A program made the position numbers and the translations under genes. Positions 7,876 to 17,518 of a stretch of DNA of 64,000 bases are shown piece by piece. The number at the start of each line of letters is the position of its first letter. Position 1 is the first letter of the stretch. Under the pieces are notes generated by a model. The model saw only the letters and a program-made list of their open reading frames with translations, ran no database searches and had not been told where the DNA came from. The stretch spans positions 1 to 64,000 of the forward strand of contig CAZPWS010000013.1 of the NCBI GenBank assembly GCA_964590225.1. The letters run 5' to 3'. This DNA comes from JAEUSG01 sp964590225. Lineage in GTDB: Bacteria; Fibrobacterota; OXYB2-FULL-49-7; JAEUSG01.

Positions 7876-8834
7876 TGGCTGGCTATCTGTCAAGAGCATT
7901 AAAGATCGTTGTCTCCATTTCCTTATTGGGGTGGCTTCTTCATAAAGCAGACTTGCGGTCGATGTTTCAGGCTCTTGCTACGGCGGACAGCTTACCTTGC
8001 ATCGGAGTTCTATTCAGTATTCTTCTTATAAACCTGTTTCAGGTCATCCGCTGGAGGGCGCTTCTCAAAACTGAAGGCATAGGTTTCAAAAAGCTTTTAC
8101 AATTCCATTTTGTCAGCATATTCTTTCAGAGCTTTCTGCCGTCATCCGTAAGCGTTGATGTTATAAAAGGTTTTCTTTTGTCAAAAGAGATAAACAAAGG
8201 CTACGCTTATGCTTCGGTTTCGTTTGCAAGGCTTTCAGGGATGATTGTTTTGCTTTTTTTCATGATAGCCGTATTGCTTATTAAACCTTCATTGATTGTC
8301 GAGCAATTGTATGCAAACGAGGTTTACGCAGTACTTATAGCTATAGTCATTGCTACTGTCATCATGTTCAGTAAAAAGACTTCCCGTTTTATTTTTGGCA
8401 GATTTCCAAGACTTTCTTCGAGCAGGATCTTCCTTAAAGCAAAAGCGTTCCGCGAGTTAATATATGCGTACAGAAAGAGGCCGGTACTTTTTGCGCAAAC
8501 TCTTCTTTATGCGGCGATAATCCACTTTTTTACGATGTTAGCAGGATATTTTTCCTATAAGGCTGTGGGAGCAAATATACCGTTGCCTGTTTTTTTTATA
8601 GTTAGTCCAATTGTTTATGCTGTATTATTGCTTCCTATCTCTATTAATGGCATTGGTGCTCGTGAGGGAGTTATGCTCCTTCTGCTTTCTCGCTGGGGTG
8701 CCAATTATGAGTTAGTTCTTGCAGCAGCGCTAATCACTTATGTGATCATATATTCTCTAAGCCTGACAGGGGGCATTGTTTACCTTATGAGCGGACTCAA
8801 GGGGGTTTTAAGACAAAATGAAAAAGAACAATAG
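7875..8834 (+). CDS. UPF0104/LPG-synthase-TM-type membrane protein (flippase-like)
   Basis: A 319-residue polytopic membrane protein with about eight hydrophobic helices, matching the flippase-like membrane domain shared by UPF0104 proteins, AglD-type proteins and the N-terminal half of MprF. Recognisable segments are FFQSFLPSSVSVDVIKG and the late LLPISINGIGAREG. There is no attached catalytic domain. A TTG immediately upstream could also start it; the ATG is preferred because it overlaps the previous stop by one base. With the YfhO-like and polyprenyl-phosphate-sugar synthase-like genes beside it, a role in moving a lipid-linked sugar or lipid across the membrane is plausible, but inferred. 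Confidence 0.8.
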   Translation: MAGYLSRALKIVVSISLLGWLLHKADLRSMFQALATADSLPCIGVLFSILLINLFQVIRWRALLKTEGIGFKKLLQFHFVSIFFQSFLPSSVSVDVIKGFLLSKEINKGYAYASVSFARLSGMIVLLFFMIAVLLIKPSLIVEQLYANEVYAVLIAIVIATVIMFSKKTSRFIFGRFPRLSSSRIFLKAKAFRELIYAYRKRPVLFAQTLLYAAIIHFFTMLAGYFSYKAVGANIPLPVFFIVSPIVYAVLLLPISINGIGAREGVMLLLLSRWGANYELVLAAALITYVIIYSLSLTGGIVYLMSGLKGVLRQNEKEQ

Positions 8835-11220
8835 TAAAGCTATTGCTGAATGCACTCCGGATAAAAAAATGGAGCTAACTGAAAAGACAGCTTTATTGAT
8901 AATCGTGTCGATTGCCCTACTGTTTTTCTTACCATTTTTATTATCGAACAAGATGATTTACGGATCAGATGCACTTGGTGGAATATATGCGCGCTATTTT
9001 TATGCGGACTTTTTTGGGAAATATCATTCCTTCCCTCGTGTTTTATCTGTTACGCTTTCTGGTATGCCAACGCTTGAAGCGTTTATGGGCGACTTCTTTT
9101 ATCCCTTGATTGTTTTCCAATTTATTTTTGATGTTCCCCGCTCGCTTGGATACAAATTTCTTATAACTGTAATCTGCGCTGGTGTATTTGCGTGGCTATT
9201 TTTTTACCGTGCATTAAAACTAAGGAAGGACATCTCCCTTTTAGGGGCTATCGCATTCGCCTTTAATACACAATTTATATCGCATTTTTTTCCCGGTCAC
9301 GACGGTAAAATGTTTGTAATCAGCTGGCTTCCATTATCGCTGTTTGCGGTTAAAAGGTTATGCGACACCAGGCGTCCCCCTTATGTTATTATTCTCGCTT
9401 TTTCTATCGGCATGTGTCTTTTGTCGTCACATGTGCAAACAACCTATTTTTCTCTATGGGGAATAGGTCTTTATTTTTTATACGAAACAATCTCCTTATA
9501 TCGCCTGAATAGATTAAAAAAGCTTTTTACAATTAAAGTGGCGTTATTTACTTTTGCAGTCACTTTGGGGCTTGGTATAGGTATGGTACAGCTTCTGCCC
9601 CCATATAAATTTACAAAGCAATATTCTGTCCGCAGCACAGGCGAAAAAACCACCTACGAACACGCGACCTCATGGTCAATTCACTGGGAGGAAGTGGCAT
9701 CATTCATAGTTCCGGAATTTTGTGGTTTTGCCGACAAGGATGGCGAACAGAAAACTGAGTATTGGGGACGAAATCCATTTAAACTGAACAGCGAATATGC
9801 AGGTATCGTTATTCTTGTTTTTGCTCTTTTTGGCATTGTCGCATACAGAAAAGATCCCTTAATCCGTTTCTGGGCATTTATGGGAGGAGGGGCATTAATA
9901 TTTTCTCTTGGAGCCAATACACCATTTTTTCATCTTTTTTACAACTTGGTGCCGGGTGTAAAGCTTTTTCGTGCACCAAGCATGATACTGTTCTGGTTTT
10001 CAATGGCCGCTGTTGTAATAACAGTTTATACAATTAACAAACTTCTCTATGGAGATAAAATAACTGCACAACAAAAAGAGCTATGGGCGCGAAGAATAAT
10101 GTGGTCGCTCGCTGTCTGTGGAGCACTTACCATTGTTGTGACTATTTCCGAATCAACGGTATTTACTTTTTGGCGTTCTGTGTTTTATTCTGATATCGAC
10201 AACCAAAAAGTGGCAGCCTTTGGCAAAAACTATGGTGCGTTTATAAAAGGGGCGTGGTTTGCACTTCTTTTTGGCGGAAGCGCCCTTTTATTGCTTTACG
10301 CCTATTTAAAGGATATGGTGAGTAGCAAGATTTTTATTGCGGTTCTTATTGTAGTATGTGCAGCGGATCTATTCAGGGTTAACAGTTATTTTTTTAAGCT
10401 TATAAATCCTTCTGATTATATCTCGCGTAACGAACCCGCCCTTATTGAGCTGAATAGAAAAACAAGAAACGACTATTTTAGAGTGTTGCCTGTTCCTGGT
10501 CACCTTGGCAATGGCGATCCGCAGTTGTACGGTCTCGATAATGTGCTTGGTTTTCACGACAACGAGTTGAGCTGGTACAGGGAATTTACAGGAGGACAGC
10601 AACGCAACAATCTTTTTTACAGACTTCAAACAGGCCGTGTTGATAGCAATCCCTTTTTAGATATGTTAAATGTAAAGTATATCCTTTATCGTGCTTCCAA
10701 CAACGGCCCTATACAAATTGCCTACAATCCAACGGCTATGCCGAGGGCATTTACTGTTCCGTTTTTTATTGTAATGAATCCTGATGCCATACCAGAGAAA
10801 ATGAAAGAGGAAGGCTTTCCTTATAGAAACACTGTGATCCTTGAGAAACAGCCAAGCGGCATAACTATGGATCAAACGGATACAACAGCCCCAGGTTCTG
10901 TTTCATATAAAATTGAACAGGAAAACCGTATAATAGATGCAAACATGCAACGAGGTGGATTTGTTGTGATTTCGGATATTTATATGCCTTACTGGCAAGC
11001 AACAATAGACGGAAAACTAACAGAGATTCACCAGGCAAACAGGGCACTTATGGCGGTTTATGTTCCGGCCGGTGAACACCAAATTGTAATAAGCTATCAT
11101 TCACCAAATATACGAATGGGTATGGTAATAACTTTTGTAGCAATGCTCGTTTGTATATTAGTTTTAGTTGCGGATAGGATTGTTTTGAAAAAACGCAACA
11201 TAAGAACGGAAGACAGCTGA
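8818..11220 (+). CDS. YfhO-family membrane protein (putative GT-C type glycosyltransferase)
   Basis: 800 residues with about a dozen predicted membrane helices and a C-terminal extracytoplasmic domain (about 600-770) before a last helix. The N-terminal region (YGSDALGG, SGMPTLEAFMGDFFYP, FFPGHDGKM) is characteristic of YfhO. In Bacillus, YfhO acts outside the membrane with the GT2 protein CsbB to put sugars on lipoteichoic acid; YfhO-type proteins have a GT-C-like topology. The start overlaps the previous gene by 17 bases. The polyprenyl-phosphate-sugar synthase-like gene at 12104 would be the matching donor maker. The acceptor here is unknown, since a diderm lacks lipoteichoic acid. Confidence 0.85.
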   Translation: MKKNNSKAIAECTPDKKMELTEKTALLIIVSIALLFFLPFLLSNKMIYGSDALGGIYARYFYADFFGKYHSFPRVLSVTLSGMPTLEAFMGDFFYPLIVFQFIFDVPRSLGYKFLITVICAGVFAWLFFYRALKLRKDISLLGAIAFAFNTQFISHFFPGHDGKMFVISWLPLSLFAVKRLCDTRRPPYVIILAFSIGMCLLSSHVQTTYFSLWGIGLYFLYETISLYRLNRLKKLFTIKVALFTFAVTLGLGIGMVQLLPPYKFTKQYSVRSTGEKTTYEHATSWSIHWEEVASFIVPEFCGFADKDGEQKTEYWGRNPFKLNSEYAGIVILVFALFGIVAYRKDPLIRFWAFMGGGALIFSLGANTPFFHLFYNLVPGVKLFRAPSMILFWFSMAAVVITVYTINKLLYGDKITAQQKELWARRIMWSLAVCGALTIVVTISESTVFTFWRSVFYSDIDNQKVAAFGKNYGAFIKGAWFALLFGGSALLLLYAYLKDMVSSKIFIAVLIVVCAADLFRVNSYFFKLINPSDYISRNEPALIELNRKTRNDYFRVLPVPGHLGNGDPQLYGLDNVLGFHDNELSWYREFTGGQQRNNLFYRLQTGRVDSNPFLDMLNVKYILYRASNNGPIQIAYNPTAMPRAFTVPFFIVMNPDAIPEKMKEEGFPYRNTVILEKQPSGITMDQTDTTAPGSVSYKIEQENRIIDANMQRGGFVVISDIYMPYWQATIDGKLTEIHQANRALMAVYVPAGEHQIVISYHSPNIRMGMVITFVAMLVCILVLVADRIVLKKRNIRTEDS

Positions 11221-11223
11221 AAA

Positions 11224-12111
11224 ATGGGAAAAAAGATCTGTATAACGGGCGTTTCCGGACTTCTTGGGCAAAACCTCGTAAAAGTATTTTCGCAGAACGG
11301 CTACTATACAATTGGTATGGACTTGAATCATCCAGGCGAAGCCTGCGTTGGCCTAAGCGAGTTCCGTGAAATTGACATTACGAACAAGGAAGCGCTTGTT
11401 GAACTATTTGCTGGAACAATGCCCGATTTTGTAATAAATACTGCGGCAATCACTAATGTTGACTTGTGCGAAAAAGAACAGGGACTGGCAGAGAGGGTTA
11501 ACTTCAGAGCCGTTGAGCTCCTTGCTTCAGTTGTTCCCCGTTGTTGTAAGATTATTCAGCTCTCAACAGACTATGTGTTTGATGGAAAGAACGGACCATA
11601 TGGCGATAACGACAAAGAGAATCCTATAAGCTGGTACGGTAAAACTAAGAGAATGGCTGAAGTTGCGCTATTGACGGCAAATAAAAATCACCTTGTGGTC
11701 AGGACAATGGTACTTGTTGGTAAGGCAAAAGGGTTGAAGCCCGATTTTATCCATTTTGTTTGCGAATCCCTTTCAGCCGGAAAACGAATACGGGTAGTGA
11801 CTGATCAGGTTGGTAATATTACACTTGCTTCCAATCTTGCGCAAAACATAAAAGTTGCGATTGAAGAAGGTTGTTCAGGTGTTATTTCGCTCGCAGGGGG
11901 GGAGCGTATTAGCCGTTTTGACTTTGCGCAACGGCTCGCGGCAAGATACGGACTTGATAACTGCTTGATTGATCCCATCACGACCGCCGAACTAAAGCAA
12001 CCCGCAATGCGTCCCCTTTCCTCAGGCTTTACGCACGAAAAAGCAATGAACATTAAGGGCATAAAACTTCTTTCTATTGAAGAGATGCTGGAGAAATACG
12101 ACAATGAATGA
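11224..12111 (+). CDS. dTDP-4-dehydrorhamnose reductase-like SDR protein (RmlD family)
   Basis: Extended short-chain dehydrogenase of 295 residues. The nucleotide-binding motif GVSGLLGQ is near residue 8, LSTDYVFDGKNGPY near 117 is typical of RmlD, and the catalytic YGKTK lies near 137. It would reduce a nucleotide-linked 4-keto sugar, in the simplest case giving dTDP-L-rhamnose. No rmlA, rmlB or rmlC lies beside it, so the exact sugar is uncertain. It starts 3 bases after the YfhO-like gene and overlaps the next start by 8 bases. Confidence 0.82.
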   Translation: MGKKICITGVSGLLGQNLVKVFSQNGYYTIGMDLNHPGEACVGLSEFREIDITNKEALVELFAGTMPDFVINTAAITNVDLCEKEQGLAERVNFRAVELLASVVPRCCKIIQLSTDYVFDGKNGPYGDNDKENPISWYGKTKRMAEVALLTANKNHLVVRTMVLVGKAKGLKPDFIHFVCESLSAGKRIRVVTDQVGNITLASNLAQNIKVAIEEGCSGVISLAGGERISRFDFAQRLAARYGLDNCLIDPITTAELKQPAMRPLSSGFTHEKAMNIKGIKLLSIEEMLEKYDNE

Positions 12112-12820
12112 GAAAGTTCTTATTATTCTTCCAACCTATAATGAAAAAGAAAATCTTGAGCTAATTTCGGCAGCCATACTCAAGCAGATGCCTTATGCAA
12201 ACATTCTTGTTGTTGATGATAATTCTCCGGATGGCACCGGTATGATTGCAGACAAGCTTGCCGAAAGCGACAAACGGGTTTTTGTTATTCATAGAGTGAG
12301 AAAAGAGGGGCTTGGACGGGCATATCTTGCCGGCTTCAGATGGGGAATAGAAAGGAATTATGATTTTTTATTTGAAATGGATGCTGATTTTTCGCATGAT
12401 CCACGATATCTCCCTGTTATGCTCGATGCCGCTAAAGAAGCCGACTTGGTAATAGGTTCTCGTTATGTGCAGGGAGTTAATGTTGTTAATTGGCCAATGT
12501 CAAGGCTTTTATTAAGCTGGGGCGGTAATCAGTATGTAAGATGGATTATAGGTCTTCCAGTAGCGGATGCTACCGCCGGATTTAAATGCTTCAGGCGGAC
12601 AAAACTCGAAAAAATTGATTTTACAAAAATAGGAAGCAGCGGATACTCTTTTCAGATTGAAATGAACTATCATTTCTGGAAAAAAGCGATGCTGATTAAG
12701 GAAGTCCCTATAATTTTTACTGAAAGGGAACGGGGCGTTTCCAAGATGTCAACAGGTATTATTAAGGAGGCTCTTCTCCTTCTGTGGAAACTTAAAATCA
12801 GAAGCCTTTTCAGGAAATAA
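12104..12820 (+). CDS. Polyprenyl-phosphate glycosyl (mannosyl) synthase, GT2 (DPM1-like)
   Basis: A 238-residue soluble GT2 enzyme of the dolichol-phosphate mannose synthase type. It carries ILPTYNEKENLELI at the N-terminus, VVDDNSPDGTG, the metal-binding MDADFSHDP and ATAGFKCFRR. It should transfer a sugar from a nucleotide to polyprenyl phosphate, making the donor for membrane GT-C enzymes. The start at 12104 is preferred over an upstream in-frame ATG because it gives the family's usual N-terminus and a short overlap with the previous gene. The C-terminus has no membrane helices, unlike CsbB. The YfhO-like protein two genes upstream is a natural user of the product. Confidence 0.9.
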   Translation: MNEKVLIILPTYNEKENLELISAAILKQMPYANILVVDDNSPDGTGMIADKLAESDKRVFVIHRVRKEGLGRAYLAGFRWGIERNYDFLFEMDADFSHDPRYLPVMLDAAKEADLVIGSRYVQGVNVVNWPMSRLLLSWGGNQYVRWIIGLPVADATAGFKCFRRTKLEKIDFTKIGSSGYSFQIEMNYHFWKKAMLIKEVPIIFTERERGVSKMSTGIIKEALLLLWKLKIRSLFRK

Positions 12821-12825
12821 CAGGA

Positions 12826-14445
12826 ATGGAAAAACTGGATTGTCCGCAACTTTCTGTAATTATTGTCAGTTGGAATGTGTCCGGGTTTCTCAACCATTGT
12901 CTTGATTCTGTAATTCGTGCCTGTACTGATATCCAGTTTGAGATTATCGTAGTCGATAACGCCTCTACAGATGGCACAGCCGAGATGATAAAGGCCAAAT
13001 ATCCATCGGTAAAATTGATTGAAAACGCAGAAAATGTGGGTTACAGTAAAGCAAATAATCAGGGAATAATGTTTAGCCGCGGCAGATATACTCTTTTCCT
13101 GAATCCCGACACTATCCTTCCGCGGGACGCACTTCGCCTATCCATTGACTATATGGAGCAAAACAGACTTGTTGGAGCGATGAGCCTGAAACTTGTTGAT
13201 GCAGACGGTTCTTTTCAGGCGGCTTGCCGGAGAAGTTTCCCCACCCCATCAACGGCCTTTTACCGCATGACAGGTTTGTCGTCCCTTTTTCCCCGAAGCA
13301 AACGGTTCGGAAAGTACAATCTTACATTTCTTGACGAAGATGAGACAATGGCTGTGGACGCCATCTGTGGCGCTTATATGATGGTTCGGCACGAAATACT
13401 TCAGCATACCGGAGGCTTTGACGAATCTTTTTTTATGTACGGAGAGGATATCGATCTGTGCTGGAGAATCCGAAAAGCAGGCTATGAAATAATTTACCAT
13501 CCCATTGCGGAGATAATTCACTTCAAGGGTGAAAGTAGCAAAAAGAATAGGTTTAGGAGCGCCCTTAATTTTTACAATTCAATGTTCATCTTCTCAAAGA
13601 AATATTTCTCAGAAAAGATGACTTTTATGCCAAGAAGCATTCTTTTTATTGGTATCTTTTTTAACGCGATTGTGAAAGCTCCTGCAGAATGGTTTTTACG
13701 CTATTTCGCCATTCCTGTTGACTTATTAATAGTGAATCTTGTCCTTCTGGGGTTTTTATCTATAAAAACAGGTGGCGCTGGTAACTTTTATTTAAATATT
13801 GATTTCAAATGGACACTTCTTCTGCATTTTTGCATATCATCCGCATACGGTTTATCTCTCCACTTTCATGGCGCTTATTCCGGCAAACCAAAAAGTGTTG
13901 TTGAGTATATTCGTGCATTGGCAATAGCTACCCTCCTCTTTTTTTCGCTTGTCTATTTTATTCCCTATGTCCGCTTTTCTCGTGCTGCCTTCACGGCTAC
14001 AGGCGTCTCTCTTTTGGCACTAATACCTGGTTGGCGCTTCCTTTTCTCACGGACAGCCCTTAAACTGTACTCGCCTATTGCGCGAAAAAGAAGGGTACTA
14101 ATAGTGGGGTGTGGAGATTTGGCTGTAAGTGTACACAATCGGCTTTTACAAGATGTTGATTACCATAAAGGATTTGTTGGATTTGTTAATGCAAATGTTC
14201 CCGATAAAAAAGTAGAGGTACCGGCAAAAATAATCGGTACACTGGATGAAATAGAGGCTCTTGTTAGTCAGCATAAAATAACTGAACTTGTACTGGCAAC
14301 AAAGGAACGAGATAACTTTGACTTAGTGAAACTTATTAACTATTGCGGAAAAAACCATATTAACATGAAAATTGTGGAAGGTATCGCCGAAAAGAACCGC
14401 TTTTACCTACTTGATGTGGACTTATCAGAAAATTTTGTATTATGA
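12826..14445 (+). CDS. GT2 glycosyltransferase fused to membrane/Rossmann half of a phosphoglycosyltransferase
   Basis: 539 residues in two unrelated parts. Residues 1-255 form a GT2 enzyme of the rhamnosyltransferase-like group (SVIIVSWNVSGFL, VVDNASTDGT, FLNPDTILP, FFMYGEDIDLCWR). Then come about four to five membrane helices (roughly 265-405) and, from about 420, a Rossmann domain (RRVLIVGCGDLAVSVHNRL, ITELVLAT) like the N-terminal CoA-binding-type domain of WbaP/polyprenyl glycosylphosphotransferases. The protein stops where the catalytic sugar-transferase domain would begin, so no phosphoglycosyltransferase activity is expected. It may anchor the GT2 and sense a nucleotide or sugar ligand. 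It starts 5 bases after the previous gene. Confidence 0.82.
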   Translation: MEKLDCPQLSVIIVSWNVSGFLNHCLDSVIRACTDIQFEIIVVDNASTDGTAEMIKAKYPSVKLIENAENVGYSKANNQGIMFSRGRYTLFLNPDTILPRDALRLSIDYMEQNRLVGAMSLKLVDADGSFQAACRRSFPTPSTAFYRMTGLSSLFPRSKRFGKYNLTFLDEDETMAVDAICGAYMMVRHEILQHTGGFDESFFMYGEDIDLCWRIRKAGYEIIYHPIAEIIHFKGESSKKNRFRSALNFYNSMFIFSKKYFSEKMTFMPRSILFIGIFFNAIVKAPAEWFLRYFAIPVDLLIVNLVLLGFLSIKTGGAGNFYLNIDFKWTLLLHFCISSAYGLSLHFHGAYSGKPKSVVEYIRALAIATLLFFSLVYFIPYVRFSRAAFTATGVSLLALIPGWRFLFSRTALKLYSPIARKRRVLIVGCGDLAVSVHNRLLQDVDYHKGFVGFVNANVPDKKVEVPAKIIGTLDEIEALVSQHKITELVLATKERDNFDLVKLINYCGKNHINMKIVEGIAEKNRFYLLDVDLSENFVL

Positions 14446-14455
14446 ATGTGAGCAG

Positions 14456-15592
14456 ATGATAAAAACGATTTATTTTATTTCTGGTTTTGCTCTTTTTTAC
14501 ATCTATATCGGTTATGCTGTGGTTCTTTACATCTACGGCTTATTTACGAAAAAAAACAGATTTACTGATGATGAATACAAGCCCTTTGTCACGCTTATTA
14601 TTCCTGCTCATAATGAAGCTGATTGCATTGAAAATAAAATAAAAAACGCCATTGGAATCGATTACGATAAGGATAAACTGGAAATAATTGTTGCTTCCGA
14701 TGCTTCCACTGACAATACAGTTCAACTCGCCAAAAGAATGTCTCCGGAAATAAAGGTGCTGGATTTTGCAGAACGATCGGGCAAAATGGGTACTGTTAAT
14801 AAAGCAGTAAAAGAAGCTTCTGGAGAAATAATTATTTTAACTGACGCCAACTCCCTGTTTGCAAGCTATACCGTAAGGCAACTTGTCAGGCATTTCATAA
14901 ATCCTCTTGTGGGATGTGTCGGCGGAGCAAAAATAATCCGAAATGCCCCGTCAGCAATCAACTCTACCGGAATGGGCGAGGGTCGTTACTGGAAATACGA
15001 AACAGTATTAAAAACAATCGAATCGCGTACCGGGTCATGTGTTGGTGTGGACGGATCCATATATGCTGTGAGGCGTAGCATATATCCCTTTCCTCCCACA
15101 GATCGCATTATAATGGACGATCTCGCCGTATCGCTTATGGTGATTAAAAGTGGTTTCGAATGCATCTTTGAGCCTAATGCCAGGGCTTTTGAAGAGAGTT
15201 CGGAAAAAGTAAAAGACGAATTTATTAGAAAAGCAAGAATATTTGCCGGTGCATTTTCACTTTTTGTCGCCAAGCCTAACTTGTTGCTTTCAAACATATT
15301 TTTAAAGCTACTGTCGCATAAAATTCTCAGGTGGTTAACACTTCTATTTCAGATTTCATTGTTCTTAAGTTCCTATTTTTTAAGACATGATGTTAGCGTA
15401 AGACCGATATTTGGAATTCAGGTTGTTTTTTACGGTTGCGTAGCCATTGGATTTCTTCTCGATAAAATCGGGGCTAGGCTACCTATTTTCCATGCGCCAT
15501 ATTATTTTACAATGACAACAGTGGCACAACTTTACGGTTTTATTTTCTATATAAGGAACAGACGAAAAGCTTCGTGGGAAAGAAGAAGGTGA
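14456..15592 (+). CDS. Membrane glycosyltransferase, GT2 (processive/BcsA-like group)
   Basis: A 378-residue GT2 protein with one N-terminal helix, a cytoplasmic catalytic domain (about 45-280) and two to three C-terminal helices. Visible motifs are VTLIIPAHNEADCI, VASDASTDNTV, LTDANS and MDDLAVSLMVIKSG; a RKARI-type segment stands where processive enzymes have QxxRW. The topology resembles poly-GlcNAc or cellulose-like synthases but is small. The start is placed at 14456 because the longer frame would overlap the previous gene by over 70 bases and lacks a ribosome site. It probably lengthens or branches the glycan made by this locus. Confidence 0.83.
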   Translation: MIKTIYFISGFALFYIYIGYAVVLYIYGLFTKKNRFTDDEYKPFVTLIIPAHNEADCIENKIKNAIGIDYDKDKLEIIVASDASTDNTVQLAKRMSPEIKVLDFAERSGKMGTVNKAVKEASGEIIILTDANSLFASYTVRQLVRHFINPLVGCVGGAKIIRNAPSAINSTGMGEGRYWKYETVLKTIESRTGSCVGVDGSIYAVRRSIYPFPPTDRIIMDDLAVSLMVIKSGFECIFEPNARAFEESSEKVKDEFIRKARIFAGAFSLFVAKPNLLLSNIFLKLLSHKILRWLTLLFQISLFLSSYFLRHDVSVRPIFGIQVVFYGCVAIGFLLDKIGARLPIFHAPYYFTMTTVAQLYGFIFYIRNRRKASWERRR

Positions 15593-15595
15593 TAA

Positions 15596-17518
15596 ATGAA
15601 CCCTAAAAAGACACTCGCTTTTCAGTTTCTTATGCTTTTTCTTACTTTATTAGCTCTTTATATAGGAATCAGATTATGGTCTATTGGACCACTAAAAGAA
15701 AAACTTATTTCACAAAGAGAAAGCATTATAAACCTTTCTCTATCTGAACTACAGTCAATAATAATATCCGGAAATTTTGAGGAACCAAAAGTAATGATTG
15801 GTGCTATTGCCCAGCATTACAGGGGGCGTTTTTCAATCTTGCGAATCGCAATTCTTGATACAAAAGGTAGGATTCTTTCGTCAACGGAAGGTGATACAAA
15901 GAATGTTGCAGAACACACACCGGAAGTTCTCAATTCACTTAATGCACGAAATAACATGTTTTACTTTTCAGATAAGGATAACGCTTTAAACTTTTTGGTT
16001 TCAGATCCCACTGTTAATGCTTCACGAGGAGGAATATTAATTTCTTTTTCGGTATCAGATCTTAATAATACGATAAACACTATGGCTTTTCGTACCACCA
16101 TTGTAGCCTTTGTTGTAATTTTGCTACTATTTATCTTTGAGATAATAAGATTTCACTCACTTGCAACCACATGCACGGAACTGCAAAAAGGTTTCTCACT
16201 TCTAAAGGATGGCATTCATTCCTTCGATCCTAATAGTGGCAAGAAAGGTCCAAACAGCCAGCTGATTACAGATTTCAGAAACGCTGTTATAGCAGAAAAG
16301 GAAAGAGATAACGAAAGAAATAAACTAATAGAAAAATCTAAAGCTATCGCTGTAATTAAAGACAAAGAGCAGCTTTTCTCTGTTCTTTTTAATGAAATGG
16401 AGGCTCTGCTCGGTGTTGACAAACAGATAGCCATGGAAATAGACGACGAAACTCTTGTAATTGCAGCAGAAAGGGGACATGGCGCATCTCTTATTGCTCC
16501 TGGCGAAAAGTACTCGGCTTGTGAGGATGTTTTTAATGAAGTACTGGAGTTTGGCAGACCGCTTACAATAGAAGAACCGTCTGAAATCCGGCTAAATCTT
16601 AACTACATGACGATTATAGCTCAATCAGGTTATTCGGTTTTATTTCCTCTCACGCTCGGTAACGAAGTTGTAGGAATCTTACATGTTTCCCGTTCCAGGG
16701 AAAAAGGACGGTTGTCCCCAAGTGAAATCGAAAAGGGAATGATTCTTATAGGTGGTGCATCCATTGCCCTGCTTCACGAAACTTTTCCAGATGATTCCTT
16801 TATACCCCATAATACTAATCGCAACGAATGTATTGCGGTTAAACCATTTGGCGAACTCAAAAGGATGTCAGCCTCCTCAATATTTATTGGCGTCGATAAG
16901 CATGGAGCGTGGGCCGAATGGTTTCATCTTGGAAGCGAGAGTGGCACTGATGCCACATTTATCTGTGTTTCTTCTCCGAACTCCCGTTTAAAGGGTGTTC
17001 TACGACATAAAATGGACGGTATATTAGCGGTGACCTCACGGCTTAAGCGCCAAATAGGTAATCTTTCTTTGTTCTCTCTTTCTGCTATTACTAAAATGCC
17101 AAATGGTTCTGAAAAAGAGAAGCTTGTAGAACTATTTAAAACGAACCCATTCTCTTTAGAAGGTATCGATGCTCTCATTAAAAGTTCTCTTGGAAATGAA
17201 GCGGCGGCAGTTAGTATCGACATCTTCCGTTTTGACACAAAAAGGATGATTATCCGTTCGCTGTCGAATAATTTTTCTTTGTTCGCAATAGACAACAGGT
17301 GGACAGCCCTTATTGATAATTTTCCAGCCGCAATAAAGAAAGAGACGGTTTATGCGCTATTACCTCATGACATAATACATAAGGATGACCTATCAACAGG
17401 TTTCATGCAGGACGACCTGACAACATTTTTAACCAATATGAGAATAAAGGCCTCGGTGGAAGAGGCTATTTTATCGAAGATAGCAGCTCCCGCTGCACTC
17501 GCAGTGGTTGTTTCATGA
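15596..17518 (+). CDS. Membrane sensor protein with GAF domain and unassigned C-terminal domain
   Basis: A 640-residue protein. A helix at about 10-28 and another at 163-182 frame an extracytoplasmic sensor region of about 130 residues. A juxtamembrane linker follows, then a GAF domain (about 255-395; GYSVLFPLTLGNEVVGILHVSR). The last 220 residues have beta-rich character and end in a DDLTTFLTN-type segment reminiscent of SpoIIE/PP2C phosphatases, but I do not see the metal-binding aspartates, so it is either a degenerate phosphatase or another domain. An AGAAGG ribosome site precedes the ATG. It closes the glycosylation gene run and overlaps endonuclease IV by 4 bases (ATGA). Its partner is unknown. 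Confidence 0.7.
   Translation: MNPKKTLAFQFLMLFLTLLALYIGIRLWSIGPLKEKLISQRESIINLSLSELQSIIISGNFEEPKVMIGAIAQHYRGRFSILRIAILDTKGRILSSTEGDTKNVAEHTPEVLNSLNARNNMFYFSDKDNALNFLVSDPTVNASRGGILISFSVSDLNNTINTMAFRTTIVAFVVILLLFIFEIIRFHSLATTCTELQKGFSLLKDGIHSFDPNSGKKGPNSQLITDFRNAVIAEKERDNERNKLIEKSKAIAVIKDKEQLFSVLFNEMEALLGVDKQIAMEIDDETLVIAAERGHGASLIAPGEKYSACEDVFNEVLEFGRPLTIEEPSEIRLNLNYMTIIAQSGYSVLFPLTLGNEVVGILHVSRSREKGRLSPSEIEKGMILIGGASIALLHETFPDDSFIPHNTNRNECIAVKPFGELKRMSASSIFIGVDKHGAWAEWFHLGSESGTDATFICVSSPNSRLKGVLRHKMDGILAVTSRLKRQIGNLSLFSLSAITKMPNGSEKEKLVELFKTNPFSLEGIDALIKSSLGNEAAAVSIDIFRFDTKRMIIRSLSNNFSLFAIDNRWTALIDNFPAAIKKETVYALLPHDIIHKDDLSTGFMQDDLTTFLTNMRIKASVEEAILSKIAAPAALAVVVS

Noticed and set aside
14372..14455. 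N-terminal extension of the second membrane GT2
   Set aside because: It lies inside the previous gene in another frame and reads as non-family sequence.
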